Shown piece after piece: positions 12,971 through 24,070 of a stretch of 64,000 nucleotides of DNA (its first letter is position 1; the number at the start of each line of letters is the position of its first letter). Position numbers and translations under genes: made by a program. The notes under the pieces are model-generated. The model had not been told where the DNA came from, ran no database searches, and saw only the letters and a program-made list of their open reading frames with translations. The stretch covers positions 3,906,001-3,970,000 of the forward strand of contig JAILWY010000011.1 in NCBI GenBank assembly GCA_022113835.1, in the 5' to 3' direction. This stretch comes from Atopsyche davidsoni (Eukaryota > Arthropoda > Insecta > Trichoptera > Hydrobiosidae).

Positions 12971-13065
12971 GAACGATCTTTATTTTATTGATAGATTATT
13001 AACGTTTTTAGATGTCGTGGTATATTTTAAATCTTTCAACGTTTCAGTCCCGGTACCGGGGCCAT

Positions 13066-13175
13066 TTGATATGGAATTTACGCCAGTGGCTTGAATTCAG
13101 GTATATAGCCAAATTAGTGAGACTGGGTCAATATAAATATATGTTCAGACAAATAGTCACCGGCACTTGTCCTAG
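13066..13175 (+). repeat. Dispersed repeat Fam-B, copy 1
   Basis: Matches the copies at 15.7, 40.4 and 50.2 kb. In one frame the shared part reads EFTPVA, a stop, then IQVYSQISETG, against EFIPVVGIREYSRISK in the 40-kb copy. Similarity continues downstream into a non-coding-looking tail. The parent element is not identified. It could be the end of a retrotransposon reading frame plus its untranslated region. Confidence 0.55.
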
Positions 13176-14475
13176 TACTGGAGGCGTCATTAAATACATT
13201 TACATTTACTTAGATTTACATTGTAACTAATAAAATACATTTTTGTACAGCACTATATGTGAGATATTATATTTTCATGTTATTAGTAAGCTCGTTCAAA
13301 GACTTGAATAATAGATCTCAAAAAATATTCTTGAACCGCAGGAAGAAAAAGCTGACAACCCTTGAAAAAACCTTCACTGAGCGTGAGAAATCAAAAATTT
13401 CAAGCTGGTAATAAAAAATAGAAAGCATTTGATCTGAATATTTAACTAGCTGCTTTCAGAATTTCCTATTTTTTATTCCCGGACGAAAAATTCATAATTT
13501 CCTTTTGTAAATTTTTCACGAATTTGGGTTCTCTGTTTAATGTACGCGTATACTAACGCAAAAATAAAAATCATTCTTTTTACTCTTATTAACAGGTGAA
13601 TTTTTTCCGGTAAAATGTGATGAGCAATTCCCTTTTTTGCCCCGGGTTGTGATATTATTTAATCCATAGGTAAATAATGGTTAATCCGGTTCTATATTTA
13701 CTGTATGTAGAGTGGTAGAAGACACGTGTTTTGGTCAGTGAGCGCGTTGTATAAGTATTTGCTTTTACCGTGTATTTTATTTGAAAAAACTTTATTTAAT
13801 TTGGAATTACTTATTTATACAAGCTTTTTTTAAATTTTTACCCAAAATGTTGTGTTTCAATGTATATTTTTAAAATAATTTAATAATATAAATATTACAA
13901 CGTTTTGGCTCTACGACTGGTTCTATTTTAAGATTATTAAGAAATATATAAAAATTAAAGCGTTATACACAATTGAAGGCACCCTTTTAAAATAAATTTG
14001 GAGTTTCAATTTTTTTTTACATGATGATTATTATTGTTATATAAGCTTTTGTACAAACAATACAACTCTATAGATTATTTTTACGTACAAAACCATAATT
14101 TTATGGTGGTTAAAAAAATCACGGCGCCTGGTCGCGATACCCAAGAGCTGTGGGTTTGATTCTCATCTATGATTATTAATTAATTTAGAAACCTAAATTT
14201 TAAATAACTTGTTTTATAAGAGATGCTGTTTTTTAAAAAATAACTCATGTCAGTTTAACCTGTATTAATTTTTTTTTTTAAAGTATTATTTTTGAAGAAC
14301 TAGAAAATACTTGTTCATATTACCTAAAAACTGAATTCAAATGAAGTTCTCAATACAAATTCAATCGACAAAGCTCTACGATTTCCCTAAACATTTAGGC
14401 GTGATCTGAAAAAATATACGGCAACTTTTACACCGTGCAAATATAAAAAAATGAAATTCCAAAAAAAACCTGTGA
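13176..14475. other. AT-rich spacer with possible tRNA-like scrap
   Basis: AT-rich throughout. At about 14120-14170 GGCGCCTGGTCGC precedes GTGGGTTTGATTCTCA, which resembles the A and B boxes of a tRNA-derived repeat, but no cloverleaf can be drawn. No gene. Confidence 0.35.
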
Positions 14476-14479
14476 AATC

Positions 14480-14625
14480 CCTAAACGTCCCCCTCCACTG
14501 GGACGTGAAAGCCTTTGAACCCTCCGTGCCCAGAAATTGTCATGTTACATCATCGGGGGTGGATGACACCCCCTGGGCCTATACTGCCGGCCCCTCCGCC
14601 CGATAATTGAAAGAAATCACAGTTG
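14480..14625. other. GC-rich island with two perfect 7-bp hairpins
   Basis: ACGTCCC (14485-14491) pairs with GGGACGT (14500-14506). GGGGGTG (14555-14561) pairs with CACCCCC (14567-14573) around a 5-base loop. Two strong stems within 90 bp of a GC-rich patch suggest either a structured transcript segment or ends of an old element. No reading frame. Confidence 0.35.
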
Positions 14626-14686
14626 AACGAGGATTTTCAATTTATAAAATAAAATCCAGCTGGAATAGTGTTTTAAACTATTTTCA

Positions 14687-15163
14687 TATATCTGGAAATG
14701 CACGATAGCTTTAGAAAAAACTTTATCAAAATTTGTTCAAATCATTTATAAAAAAAATTGGTAAAATTGCTGTAGACTTCCAAGAGAAAAAAAATGACAA
14801 TAAAGAGTATGAATATTTATTGTATTCAGTTCATTTTATATTTTGTTGATAATCACATTTTACAATGAAGTTTGAAATAATATGCATAATTGATAAAATC
14901 GACCACGCACGGTGATCGATGTTTTGTAATAAAAAATAAAATTATTTCAATAAAGATATCTGGAAATGCACGATGTATATGCGTGATAAAACTATTAAAA
15001 AAATAATCAAAATTTGTTCAAATCATTGTAAAAAATTGGTAAAATTACTAAAGACTTCCAAGAGAAAAAATGACAGTAAAGCATATTTTAGAATAGAGTT
15101 TGAAATAATATGCATAGTTGAAAAAATCGACAACACACAGTGATCGATGTTTTGTAATAATTT
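14687..15163. repeat. Tandem duplication, period 269 bp
   Basis: The unit starting ATATCTGGAAATGCACGAT at 14687 recurs at 14956. Both copies share CAAAATTTGTTCAAATCATT, GACTTCCAAGAGAAAAAA and GTGATCGATGTTTTGTAATA. The second copy lacks about 55 bp from the middle and has drifted. This may be a local duplication or two monomers of an old satellite. Confidence 0.85.
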
Positions 15164-15239
15164 TTTTAAATTTAAATTAAGGAAATCTTAATGTAAATGC
15201 TTGTGTTGAAATGTTCCTGAAAAGCAAGTTGCAAGTGGA

Positions 15240-15480
15240 AAAATGGCCGTAAATAGCTCAGCGATGAACTGAAACGACTTCCGCTTTCAGGATGCACACT
15301 TCCGGCACACTACAGCACTTCCGCGAGCGCAGTCAGCCCGTGTCTGTGGCTTAGACGATAATGTTATGTCCTTACATACGCCGGGTGATTCAGCGAATCC
15401 CAGGGAACGATGCTCATTTGTACGCCAGCACCATAAAAAAGCACTACACATTAGCATCCGCTTATTCAAACGGCTGAAAC
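15240..15480. promoter_or_regulatory. GC-richer island with three spaced ETS-like sites
   Basis: ACTTCCG occurs at 15277, 15298 and 15317, all on the same strand, 21 and 19 bp apart (about two helical turns). The inverse, CGGAAGT, is the ETS-domain core. A 60-codon minus-strand frame overlaps and has no domain. Candidate regulatory island. Confidence 0.35.
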
Positions 15481-15717
15481 TTTAATTTTGTTAAGACGAT
15501 CTTTGCATTTTATTTAACAACTTTATAAACAAAAACTCATTTACTCTTAAAATAAAATGAGATGTGGCTTATAAGAAAATACCATATATCAACCATATCA
15601 TAAATGAGAGTCTTGCATATAATGCGCAATCCATATCGATGGTAAAATAGCTTAAAATAATTATTATAGTCTACTGATTATCCAGGAAAAAAATCAAAGG
15701 AATGAAAGACACTGAAT

Positions 15718-15778
15718 GGATGTGGAATTTACGTCAGTGGCAGAAAGTTGGAAGACACTCGGAAAATTACTGACTATT
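15718..15778 (+). repeat. Dispersed repeat Fam-B, short copy
   Basis: GGATGTGGAATTTACGTCAG matches the start of the Fam-B unit (translation MDVEFTSVAES). Similarity then fades quickly. A truncated, diverged member. Confidence 0.4.
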
Positions 15779-16198
15779 CAATTAAATTCTTGTGGGATGT
15801 TCTTAAAATAACCCAATAGTATCATTACCGTTATATTCTCATAAAATAATATGCAACTCAACATTGAAACAGACTAGAAAGCCATAAATTCTACGCATAG
15901 TTATTAACAGTTATGCTAAAGTTATTACGTCTCAAAAATATATCCTTTTGTATACATTTGAAATGCAGTAAATCTGTATTAAAGAAAATATATTTTTTTA
16001 ATATATTATACATTAAAACCAAACGGACTTAGTCGGTAATTATAAAAAATTGTACTTGAGAAAAAATAAAATCGGGATATTTTTTATGTTAGCATCCAAA
16101 CACTCTTACATAATTTAAGTATTCATATGTCTATTTTTTGATTAACGTCAATCAGATGCGTATTTATTACCCATTACGGGTTTATTATATTATTACTT

Positions 16199-16456
16199 AT
16201 ATGATTAGGCACATTAGTTCATACATAGAAGATGATTTAAAGAAAATATTGGTTGGTCTGGGCACATGGGTTCATATGTAGAGTATGATTGTTAAAAATT
16301 CTCGATAAACGGAAGCGATTCGTTAGTACAAGGGTTAGTACACCGGCCATGTAAACCAGGGGATGTGGGTTCAAATCCCACACAAATCACGATGATATTT
16401 TTTTGAGAGTTTCTTTAAATCATCTTCTATGTATGAACTAATGTGCCTTATCATAT
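16199..16456. mobile_element. Long inverted-repeat element with tRNA-derived core
   Basis: The arms 16208-16245 and 16410-16447 are perfect 38-bp inverses (beginning GGCACATTAGTTCATACATA). With one mismatch they extend to 47 bp (16199-16245 / 16410-16456). Just inside the left arm, 16259-16290 is a diverged direct copy of it. The centre carries a tRNA-like segment. No transposase. No target duplication of its own is clear; the right edge abuts the Fam-A copy at 16458. Confidence 0.7.
16319..16390 (+). repeat. tRNA-derived segment, probably a pseudo-tRNA
   Basis: The T arm is perfect: GTGGG, loop TTCAAAT, CCCAC. It follows an A-box-like TAGTACAAGGGTTAG. The presumed anticodon loop CATGTAA would read TGT (Thr), but the universal U33 is A and its stem has two mismatches. 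So pol III promoter boxes are recognisable but a functional tRNA is unlikely. It is probably the head of a SINE trapped in the inverted-repeat element. Confidence 0.55.
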
Positions 16457-16457
16457 T

Positions 16458-16900
16458 AATATTTTTAATAAAAATACTTGAGTGATTTTCCACATTTTTG
16501 TTTTTATTAGTGACCGGTTTCGCCAACCTTTCACGTTGGCATTATCCCAACTCAGGATAACTGCTGCTACACCCCAAAGCCACTACTTTAGGTAATTACC
16601 CCATTAACACAAAAATTTGCAATTATATAGAATCCTCCACTTGTCAGGTACTTTAAAATCACATTAGCCCTTACCACCTGACAATCATTCTCTCTCTTTC
16701 CAACAACCTCTCCCTCTAACAATTGTTTACCTAATTGCTTAGTATTATATAAAATCTCACTCTGTTTGATAATGCCAACGTGAAAGGTTGGCGAAACCGG
16801 TCACTAATAAAAATAAAAATGTGGAAAATCACTCAAGTATTTTTATTCAAAATATTAAAATGGAATTCCACCAAGTACTCTCTGTCAAAAATATTGAATT
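16458..16900 (+). mobile_element. Fam-A element, longest copy in the window
   Basis: The left arm (from AATATTTTTAATAAAAATAC) runs through GTGACCGGTTTCGCCAACCT to GTTGGCATTATC. The right arm is its inverse plus a terminal extension ending ATATTGAATT. Between them is about 200 bp of pyrimidine-rich spacer with CCACTTGTCAGGTAC and CCTCTCCCTCTAAC. CCTTATCATATT flanks it at 16446-16457 and 16901-16912, a perfect 12-bp target duplication. No coding capacity. The overlapping 60-codon frame from 16788 is spurious. Confidence 0.85.
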
Positions 16901-17039
16901 CCTTATCATATTAGTATATGTATTCAAGCATAAGAATCATCTGACGAGACGGGCAAACAATCATAATTAACTAAACTTTAGAATCTAGCAATCTAAAAAC
17001 ATATTCAACCGAAACTCGATAGGAAAGTTTCAAATTATA

Positions 17040-17480
17040 TAAATAGGGCAATACATTTTTATTCGCTTCCGCAAAAGATCCCTGTTTAATAGCGAACACT
17101 GAAGCTCCCTCAATTCCCCTGAAAGGGTTGGCCAGGGCGGTTCGCGGCACTGAAATCCCGTGAAACTGCGCATATAACTGTGAAAAAATCCCCGCATGTT
17201 TAATATTACAAGGACGGAGTCCACTAGGGCCAATCTGGCCGAGGAGTGACGAGTTTAAGTCGGCTTAAGCCCGGGTGTCCAGGCAGGGCTGGACGTGGGA
17301 CGAGGGTCTCGGGGAGCTCCCCGGCCCGGGGTAATCGACCGGATTGGCACTCCACTGATATAAACACGGCCATGACGCAAATGCGATCGAGCCCTTTTGC
17401 AAAAGTGTAATCGAAAAATCCCTCCAATCTGAGTACTTTCACGAACGACCGTTGAATCGGCTGAAGTTTAGAAATAATAT
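17040..17480. other. GC-rich island, candidate non-coding element
   Basis: A long GC-rich stretch (GGCCCGGGGTAATCGACC and similar). Minus-strand frames of 67 and 118 codons overlap it, but the upstream part of the longer one runs through the neighbouring mariner and Fam-A sequence, so it is an artefact. No domain recognised. Confidence 0.3.
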
Positions 17481-17494
17481 GTAATACTATTATA

Positions 17495-17807
17495 CAGGGT
17501 CCCAAAATTAACGCAAGATTTAAATTAAATATCAACTCTGTTTGATAATGCCAACGTGAAAGGTTGGCGAAACCGGTCACTAATAAAAATAAAAATGTGG
17601 AAAATTAATCAAGTATTTTATTCAAAAATATTTAAATAGAAAACGCAGTTTTTAGTCTTTTGGTTGTTATTTTTAAAATTAATCATAAAATCAACACAAT
17701 AAGGTAACCCTTAACTGTCAGCTATCAATTTTTTTTTTAAGTGTTCCCAAAATTTTACTGCAAAAATGACAACAAATTTAAATCTCGCGTTAATTTTGTG
17801 ACACCCT
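17495..17807. mobile_element. Mariner-type MITE
   Basis: Left end CAGGGTCCCAAAATTAACGC and right end (inverted) AGGGTGTCACAAAATTAACG continue to a shared GATTTAAATT, giving terminal inverted repeats of about 33 bp with a few mismatches. TA stands outside both ends (17493-17494, 17808-17809). There is no transposase. About a third of its length is an inserted Fam-A fragment, so this element is the older of the two. Confidence 0.7.
17533..17640 (+). mobile_element. Fam-A right-arm fragment nested in the mariner MITE
   Basis: It starts AACTCTGTTTGATAATGCC, includes the GCCAAC/GTTGGC hairpin and GAAACCGGTCAC, and ends CAAAAATATTT. The left arm is missing and no 12-bp duplication can be read, so it may be a truncated insertion or a later deletion product. 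Confidence 0.75.
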
Positions 17808-17904
17808 TATAATTTTAGGACACCTATATAATAATACTATTTTTGCCTATTGCTAAATCACATCTTTAAAAAACCATTTACCTATTATTTACAAATAAAC
17901 ACAC

Positions 17905-18222
17905 TACAGGATAAATCCCAACACAGGATAACTCCTGCTATACCTTTAGATAATTATCCCATTAATATAAAAACATTTGTTCACAAAAATTTGCAATTGT
18001 ATAGAATCCTCCACTTGTCAGGTACATTAAAATCACTTTAGCCCTTACCACCTGACAATCGTTCTCTCTCTTTCCAACAACCTCTCCCTCTAACAATTGT
18101 TTACCTAATTGATTATTATTATAAAAAATCTCACTCTGTTTGATAATGCCAATTTATCTTACTCAAATATATTAAAATGGAATTTCACCAAGTACTCGCT
18201 GTCAAAAATATTGAATTTCTTA
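17905..18222 (+). mobile_element. Fam-A partial copy: long spacer plus right end
   Basis: It shares the pyrimidine-rich spacer of the 16.5-kb copy (CCACTTGTCAGGTAC, CAACCTCTCCCTCTAAC). Then CTCTGTTTGATAATGCCAA jumps directly to the terminal ATTAAAATGGAATTTCACCA, so the second half of the hairpin and the GAAAC core are deleted. The left arm is absent. Confidence 0.75.
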
Positions 18223-20109
18223 AATAATATGTATCATCCACTTCATACACATTTTAAATATTTTGCTATCTTAACCAATATAATTTTTTTTAAATATTTT
18301 CAACGTGTTTTATTTATAAACCCGACACGCTGAAGGACAGAAAATTTCAAGCAGCAGCAGAAACATCCTAAAAACCAAATTATCTACCAAACTTTTCTTG
18401 TTTGAAAAGTATAATTAACTTGTATTATGAAAGGTCTGAAAATTTCAATGCATGTTTAAAATTTTTATAAATAAATAAATTATAAGTAACAACGATTAAT
18501 TATATAATTATATTTGAGTTACTAATAATACACAAAAATGAACGAAAAATTTAACATTGTTAGGTCTATTTAAATAGCTCTTTAAATATTCCATAGAAAG
18601 ACCTAATCGTTGCAAAAGATTTATTGTTTTAATCAACTACAGTCAATAGAATTTCATTACGCTATTTCTCCGAAGTTGGAGATTTGTTGAATAATAAGCA
18701 GTGAAATAAATATGATATTTATTAGGATCCCAAATCCATTAGACAAGTAAAGTTTCAGTAATGTTAAAAATAAACGCACATTCTCTGAGCAGGTAGTAAA
18801 GTGTAAAGGCACTTCGGTCGGTATCAATAGCGAATGGCCGAATTCCTGTAACAAGGAAATAAAATGAAATTTTACTGCCCGGATCATGTGCAAAAGCCCC
18901 GAAAGCCTTTTTTCATGACAGGTGCATTACACAAAGGGTGGGCTTGAGAAATAGGGGCGAGCGGTGAGACTTCACATGCTTATGTGGATTGAGATGTGGG
19001 CACAAGTATTTTGATGTAGGCATTCGATTGTTTGCTTTATTCCACAGTGAAAATATATGACTTGTTAAATAGTTTATTTTATTGTATCACAATATACAAT
19101 ATCTGAGGAATATTCAGGAATCCCCATAACAATAAAATATGCTAATATTTTATAGTTATTGTAAGGCTTTCGCAACAGATAAACAAAGATTATTGTGGCG
19201 AAATAAGTAAAGTTTCGGTTCTAACCTCTCGATATTAACAAGGAAGTAAATTTAAACAGAAGTAATACATTTAAGTGTTTTCTGTTTTGAATAACTTTCT
19301 CAGAGAAAAATGCGAAAAAGACCTGAAAGGGAAATGTTTTTTCCAGGTAATTCAATTACTATCCGGATTTGTTTGGTGTGTTTTTACCTCAAAAATTTTT
19401 CTTTGCGCTTCGTTTAGAGCTTAGTAATGAAAAATTAGGGGAATTAAAAAAATACATACATTTTTTCCTATTAATTAAAGTTCATGTAACGTAATAAACT
19501 TGTATTATACTTTACATTTATTTTTAACATGATTCATTATATATTTATGCTGTGCTAAATTATTTTATTTAAGTAAATCCGTACTACCGAAGAAAATGTT
19601 TCAGTTACTATAGCAATATTTTGATGATTTTAAAATTCTCAATTTATTAGCATCCAATGTATGAGTGATTATTAAGTATATAGCATTAAATTAAAGTAAT
19701 CATATCTACAATGTGTTTTTTTTATTCGTCGCTTTTTCTCTTAGTTCAAATGTTTCATTGAGGTCACCAAAAAATATATAAAGGTCTTAATGGTCTCATT
19801 TGCTCAAAAGAGATCTGAATTTGATTTTGAAATATAAATATTAGTAAAAAATCATTATGGATCTACAAGGATACTTTAAAAGAAAGCAGTAATTATGTTT
19901 ACAAACTTTCCAAATCAAAGCATCCGCCTTTCGTCAGCTTCTTTGCAATTGAAACAATCTGCAAAAGTGATCATACTCGTAATCTCCTAGCCATTTGGCT
20001 ACCCATATTTGTCGTTCAGATATGATGTGTGATAACTTATTTTTTTTTTTACGGTTAGGTTTTCATTTTTATACTATTCTCCTTCAATGTTTGTCATATT
20101 AAAGCCTCG
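18223..20109. other. AT-rich spacer with small mixed patches
   Basis: AT-rich. Mixed patches at about 18780-19010 and 19900-20010 show no coding potential or repeats. No gene seen. Confidence 0.4.
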
Positions 20110-20340
20110 TCGATAATAATTCAAATTCAGGATGTGATGTTCGCAGGATGCGGGGGTGGGAGGGATGAGACATTCCTCTTCCACCCCCAGCGATGAAGGC
20201 TCTGCGGAGACATCTGCTTCCTCGTGTGACCAGCAGTCAAAGCAGGAAGCCGGGGGATTTGAAATACGACCGGGCACATCGCGTGTTTATGTTTGGGAAC
20301 CACTGGAATACATACGGCTTGCGCTGTTCGCGACAAAATG
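20110..20340. other. GC-richer island
   Basis: Frames of 67-98 codons overlap on both strands, a chance pattern, and none has a domain. The sequence includes GGGGGATTTGAAATACGACC. Candidate conserved non-coding segment. Confidence 0.3.
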
Positions 20341-21389
20341 TTTTTTTTTTGTTGTTTCTTTTGTATTTCCAGTTAAATAAATGGGATTGTTACATAAGAG
20401 AAACCTTTGCTTTTTCGATATTGTATTGTATTTTTGGATTTGCCTTGTTGTTTCCGATATTTTTATTCTTTTTTATGTTTGAGCTGTAAACAGAATACCG
20501 GTGTTTTGGAAAAGTAGCTATGCATTACGTGAAAATGAATCTTAAATTATTTAAAAAATTACTTAAGTTATTTATGATAAAAAAAATTCAAATCTATTGT
20601 AGTGTCTATATTTTATTTATTTCTTAATGTACAAAAACCAAAATTTTATTGTTATTTTATGTAATTTAATTTTCTTCTATAAAAAAACACCTATCTTATT
20701 AAAAGTTATGTAACTGGTAAGTCTATTATCCACCCTTATCTGTAACCACCTTAATCTGAAAGAGTCGAGGGTTGCAAGCAAATTTTTTTAGAAAAGTAAA
20801 GTGTTTTGTTACAAAGGTTTTATACGAAAGATTTTCTTTTTTTACGTTTGGAGGTGTTTTATATATTTTATAACTAAATAACCCTCCCTTCCCTCAGTGT
20901 ACGGCCTTTAATGGCGCCGAAAGTTTATTTTGTTGCTTTAAAACATGAGAAGTTGTGAAAATCAGAGTGAGAGGTTTAACCACAGTAAAGGAAGCGGTTA
21001 CTTATCATATAGTTAATATGAAAATATATATAACTCATGTGTGTACAAAATTAGAAGCTACTAGTCAAATACCGTATACGATGGTTTTCAGTTTATTGTT
21101 TTAATTTTTAACTACAAAGTCTAAATTCTCCACAATTATAACAAATTTGTTAATTTATTCTTAAACGATATTTCCTTCTGAAACATTTATTAATAAGACA
21201 CGAAATCGACATGACAACTGAAAATTTATAAATTGTCCTCTTAATTATAAAATATCATTGTATTAAATTAATTTGATTTCCAAAGTCAATTGTTTATTAA
21301 AACGTACACCACTTGGAACAAGTGTTCATTCAACGAATCAGATTTCATTTAAGATAAAACTGAGGAAAATATAAATTTGATCGGTATTT
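20341..21389. other. AT-rich spacer
   Basis: AT-rich, with a slightly mixed patch at 20880-20940. Nothing supported. Confidence 0.45.
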
Positions 21390-21620
21390 AATTCAAAACT
21401 GAAACTCCCTGAAAAACTTTCTTCCTGAAATGCTTTTGATACCCTGATGTGTCTCACGTCGCCGAGACTCTGAGAAACCACTATCGCGGCTTAAAAATAA
21501 TTCCACGTTACTTGACAAACTTATGAGACGTGAATATCTTGGAAATGTGTATTTATCTGCGGGCGCCGAGGTTAGTGGAACCCTTAAAATATTCCGAGGA
21601 ATTCCATTCACTTTTATTCT
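21390..21620. other. GC-richer island
   Basis: Mixed-composition block with CTGCGGGCGCCGAGG and TCTCACGTCGCCGAG. The 87-codon minus-strand frame across it has no recognised domain. Candidate non-coding element. Confidence 0.3.
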
Positions 21621-22270
21621 ACATTTCCAACGATATTGAAGATTTATCTTGCCCAAATAGATCTTTATATCTATTTTACTTTCTTTTTATCTCAATCCGT
21701 CGACCCTCGTATCGCATTCGTTTTAAATGTTCCCTTTAATAATATTATTTCATTTATTTGTACAGAGATTTTTTTATATTTTGGAATAATGCTTTTATTT
21801 AAGAGGATTGAGGAGTTAAAATAAAACTTTTTTTAATACATCGATTACATAATGTCGCCTTTTGAATAAACAAACAACTAAATTATTATATCAATGTTTT
21901 TAAAAGTTAATGAAAGTCTTTGAAAACGAACATTGCTGTTGTCGAAAAAAAAAATATTTTTAGATTCATGGTAGACTAAATAGTTATATATTTAGGAGTT
22001 GATCTTTTTTATATTTATTGTGTACGTACATGTTTTTCTTAAATCTTAAAAAAAATAATAAATAAAATATATTTTTTCATTTGAAAATAGCGTTCGTATA
22101 TGCAATGAAATTAATATAAAGTTAACATTTTCCAATGATATTTAAATTACTTAAAATTTTGGAATTGCAAATATTATCGAATTTCGTTTTAATTGCAACC
22201 AAAAATAAAACGTTGCAATTTTTCAGTTGCAAGCGACGGAAAATTAAAACTACAATTTATTAACTTACAA
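21621..22270. other. AT-rich spacer
   Basis: AT-rich, no features seen. Confidence 0.45.
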
Positions 22271-22274
22271 AGCT

Positions 22275-22430
22275 GCTTAAATATATATATAAAGTTCTTG
22301 GTGGAATTTCATTTTAATATTTTCAATTTTTTTTTAGTAAATATCTGTTTGATAATAAATGTTGGCGAAACCGGTCACCAATAAAAATTTGTATGTGGAA
22401 AAATCACTCAAGTATTTTACTCATTATTTT
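22275..22430. mobile_element. Fam-A degenerate copy
   Basis: TTGGTGGAATTTCATTTTAA begins it. A shortened centre (CTGTTTGATAATAAATGTTGG) with a destroyed hairpin leads to GCGAAACCGGTCACC and then ATCACTCAAGTATTTTACTC. No clear target duplication. An old copy. Confidence 0.7.
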
Positions 22431-22489
22431 CAATATTAAGTATGAATAGTTAAACAAGTTAGACAAATATCAAGACGAAAAGCACTTGT

Positions 22490-22750
22490 GGATATTAATG
22501 TTGTACAAATATCAGCTGCAAGGCGTGCATACCTCGGAGAAGCGTATTTTTTTTTGTAAATTTACTGTTGAAGTATCATTATATACTTGGAGAATGGGGA
22601 GGTTTAGTTGCGACTTCACAAGCTGTAGCAGATTCATACATTCACGGCGTACCGGAAGCAGTAGAGCCGCGAAGCCTTGCGGGGGCGGAAGAACAGTCCC
22701 TCAGGCTGTGGGCGCGGGCGGCACTTAATAAAGCAGGGGATGCGGAAATG
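22490..22750. other. GC-richer island
   Basis: Frames of 62-80 codons overlap on both strands and have no domain. GC-rich core GGCGGAAGAACAGTCCC and GGGCGCGGGCGGC. Unknown function. Confidence 0.3.
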
Positions 22751-22939
22751 TGGAATTGTTCTTTTACATGTATTTCGTGGAAATAAATCAATTTATTCAC
22801 TTGCACACCATCCCTTTTATCCCTTAACAACGAGAAATAAATTTAAAAAATCACTTAGTAAATAAAATGGTCAGGATGTGACAGTTAAAATTGTATTGTA
22901 GGATATTTTCTAGAAGTTATTTTCAGGTTTTTATTTGAA

Positions 22940-22968
22940 GTTTTCCGGTTAACCATCTTCAAGGAATA
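22940..22968 (-). other. Hammerhead-like motif, degenerate
   Basis: On the minus strand TTGAAGAT is followed by the self-complementary GGTTAACC and then GGAAAAC, the same order (TGANGA-T, helix, GAAAC) seen in Fam-A and at 41 kb. It is too degenerate to expect catalysis. Confidence 0.3.
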
Positions 22969-23729
22969 AAGTTCAAAAACACCTCATAGCGATGAACTTC
23001 GATTAATGAAAATAATTTGTTTTAAGATATAACAAAGAACCAAGAAATCCGTTATAATTATTATACATCCCAACGCAATGAGAAATCTGTCACAAAGTTC
23101 AGTAGCCACGAAAACGTATTAGCATAAAAACGGTTTCGATAATCTTGATTATGGATTAACTGATTTACTAAGAATTTTCTTTATTAAAAATAGTAACAGT
23201 ATTAAGTATAGTATTTTTGTTCATTTATATGTTAACAGAAGTACTTAAAGGCATTTGCATAAACAATTATTACATGCATACAAACTAGTTATAATTTTAC
23301 TATGTACCTTTTACTTTTTGTAAATTTATTTAGTATTTATGTTATATTGAAATGTATATTTATTTTCGTATTAAATATAAAAATAATGTAACTGAAATTT
23401 CTTAATTGCAACTGTAAGCTGAAATCAATGTCTCTAAATTTGTCAGTGTGTCATTTAAAGATAAAAGATTGGTGAATATTTTTTATAAATATTTTTAACC
23501 GTGTCTTTGTGTATTTATAAAATAAAAAAAAACAATGTATCTGTTCATGATTGTTTTATTTCAAAAGAAACGTTTGTCTGTATTATTTAATCTATAAAAA
23601 AAATTCATTCAGAATGTGTTTTTGTCAAAACCAAAACGAAGGCTTTAGCAAGATTAAGCCGGTAATAATACATTCATTTATGAGCATGAAAAATTGAGGA
23701 CAAAAACGAGAATAAAATAAAAAAAAGAC

Positions 23730-24070
23730 AAAACACGACCCTGCCAGATATATTTCACCGTCCAAAAGCGTTTTAAAAGTCAGATGACATTTATCCAGAG
23801 TAATTTCAGGAACGGAATTGCCACCTTTTCTGTTTCTGACACTTTAAACACGCTCCCAGAATTCCAAATATTTAATTATAAAATATCTAAGGTTGCCATC
23901 ATCCCCGATAACGAAAACGCTGCCGGCATTTGGTTGTGAATCAGCAGGCAAATCGAAAAAAAAGGGTTTGCCCCATTTTCGGTTCGTCCTTTTGGTTACA
24001 ATTTAAATTTTAAACTGAAAATACTGGCACTCGTTACAGAGGCGTCATTTTTCGCAATTCATCAAAGAAA
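23730..24070. other. GC-richer island
   Basis: A mixed block with CACGACCCTGCCAGATAT and CGAAAACGCTGCCGGCATTTGG. It is interspersed with homopolymer A/T and has no frame. Candidate conserved non-coding DNA. Confidence 0.3.

Noticed and set aside
12705..13094. 129-codon plus-strand frame as a gene
   Set aside because: A minus-strand frame covers the same GC-rich block, no domain is recognisable, and its end runs into the Fam-B repeat.
16319..16390. Functional tRNA-Thr(TGT)
   Set aside because: U33 is replaced by A, the anticodon stem has two mismatches and no good acceptor stem can be drawn; it lies inside a repeat element.
17224..17580. 118-codon minus-strand frame as a gene
   Set aside because: It runs through Fam-A and mariner sequence into a GC-rich island; no domain.
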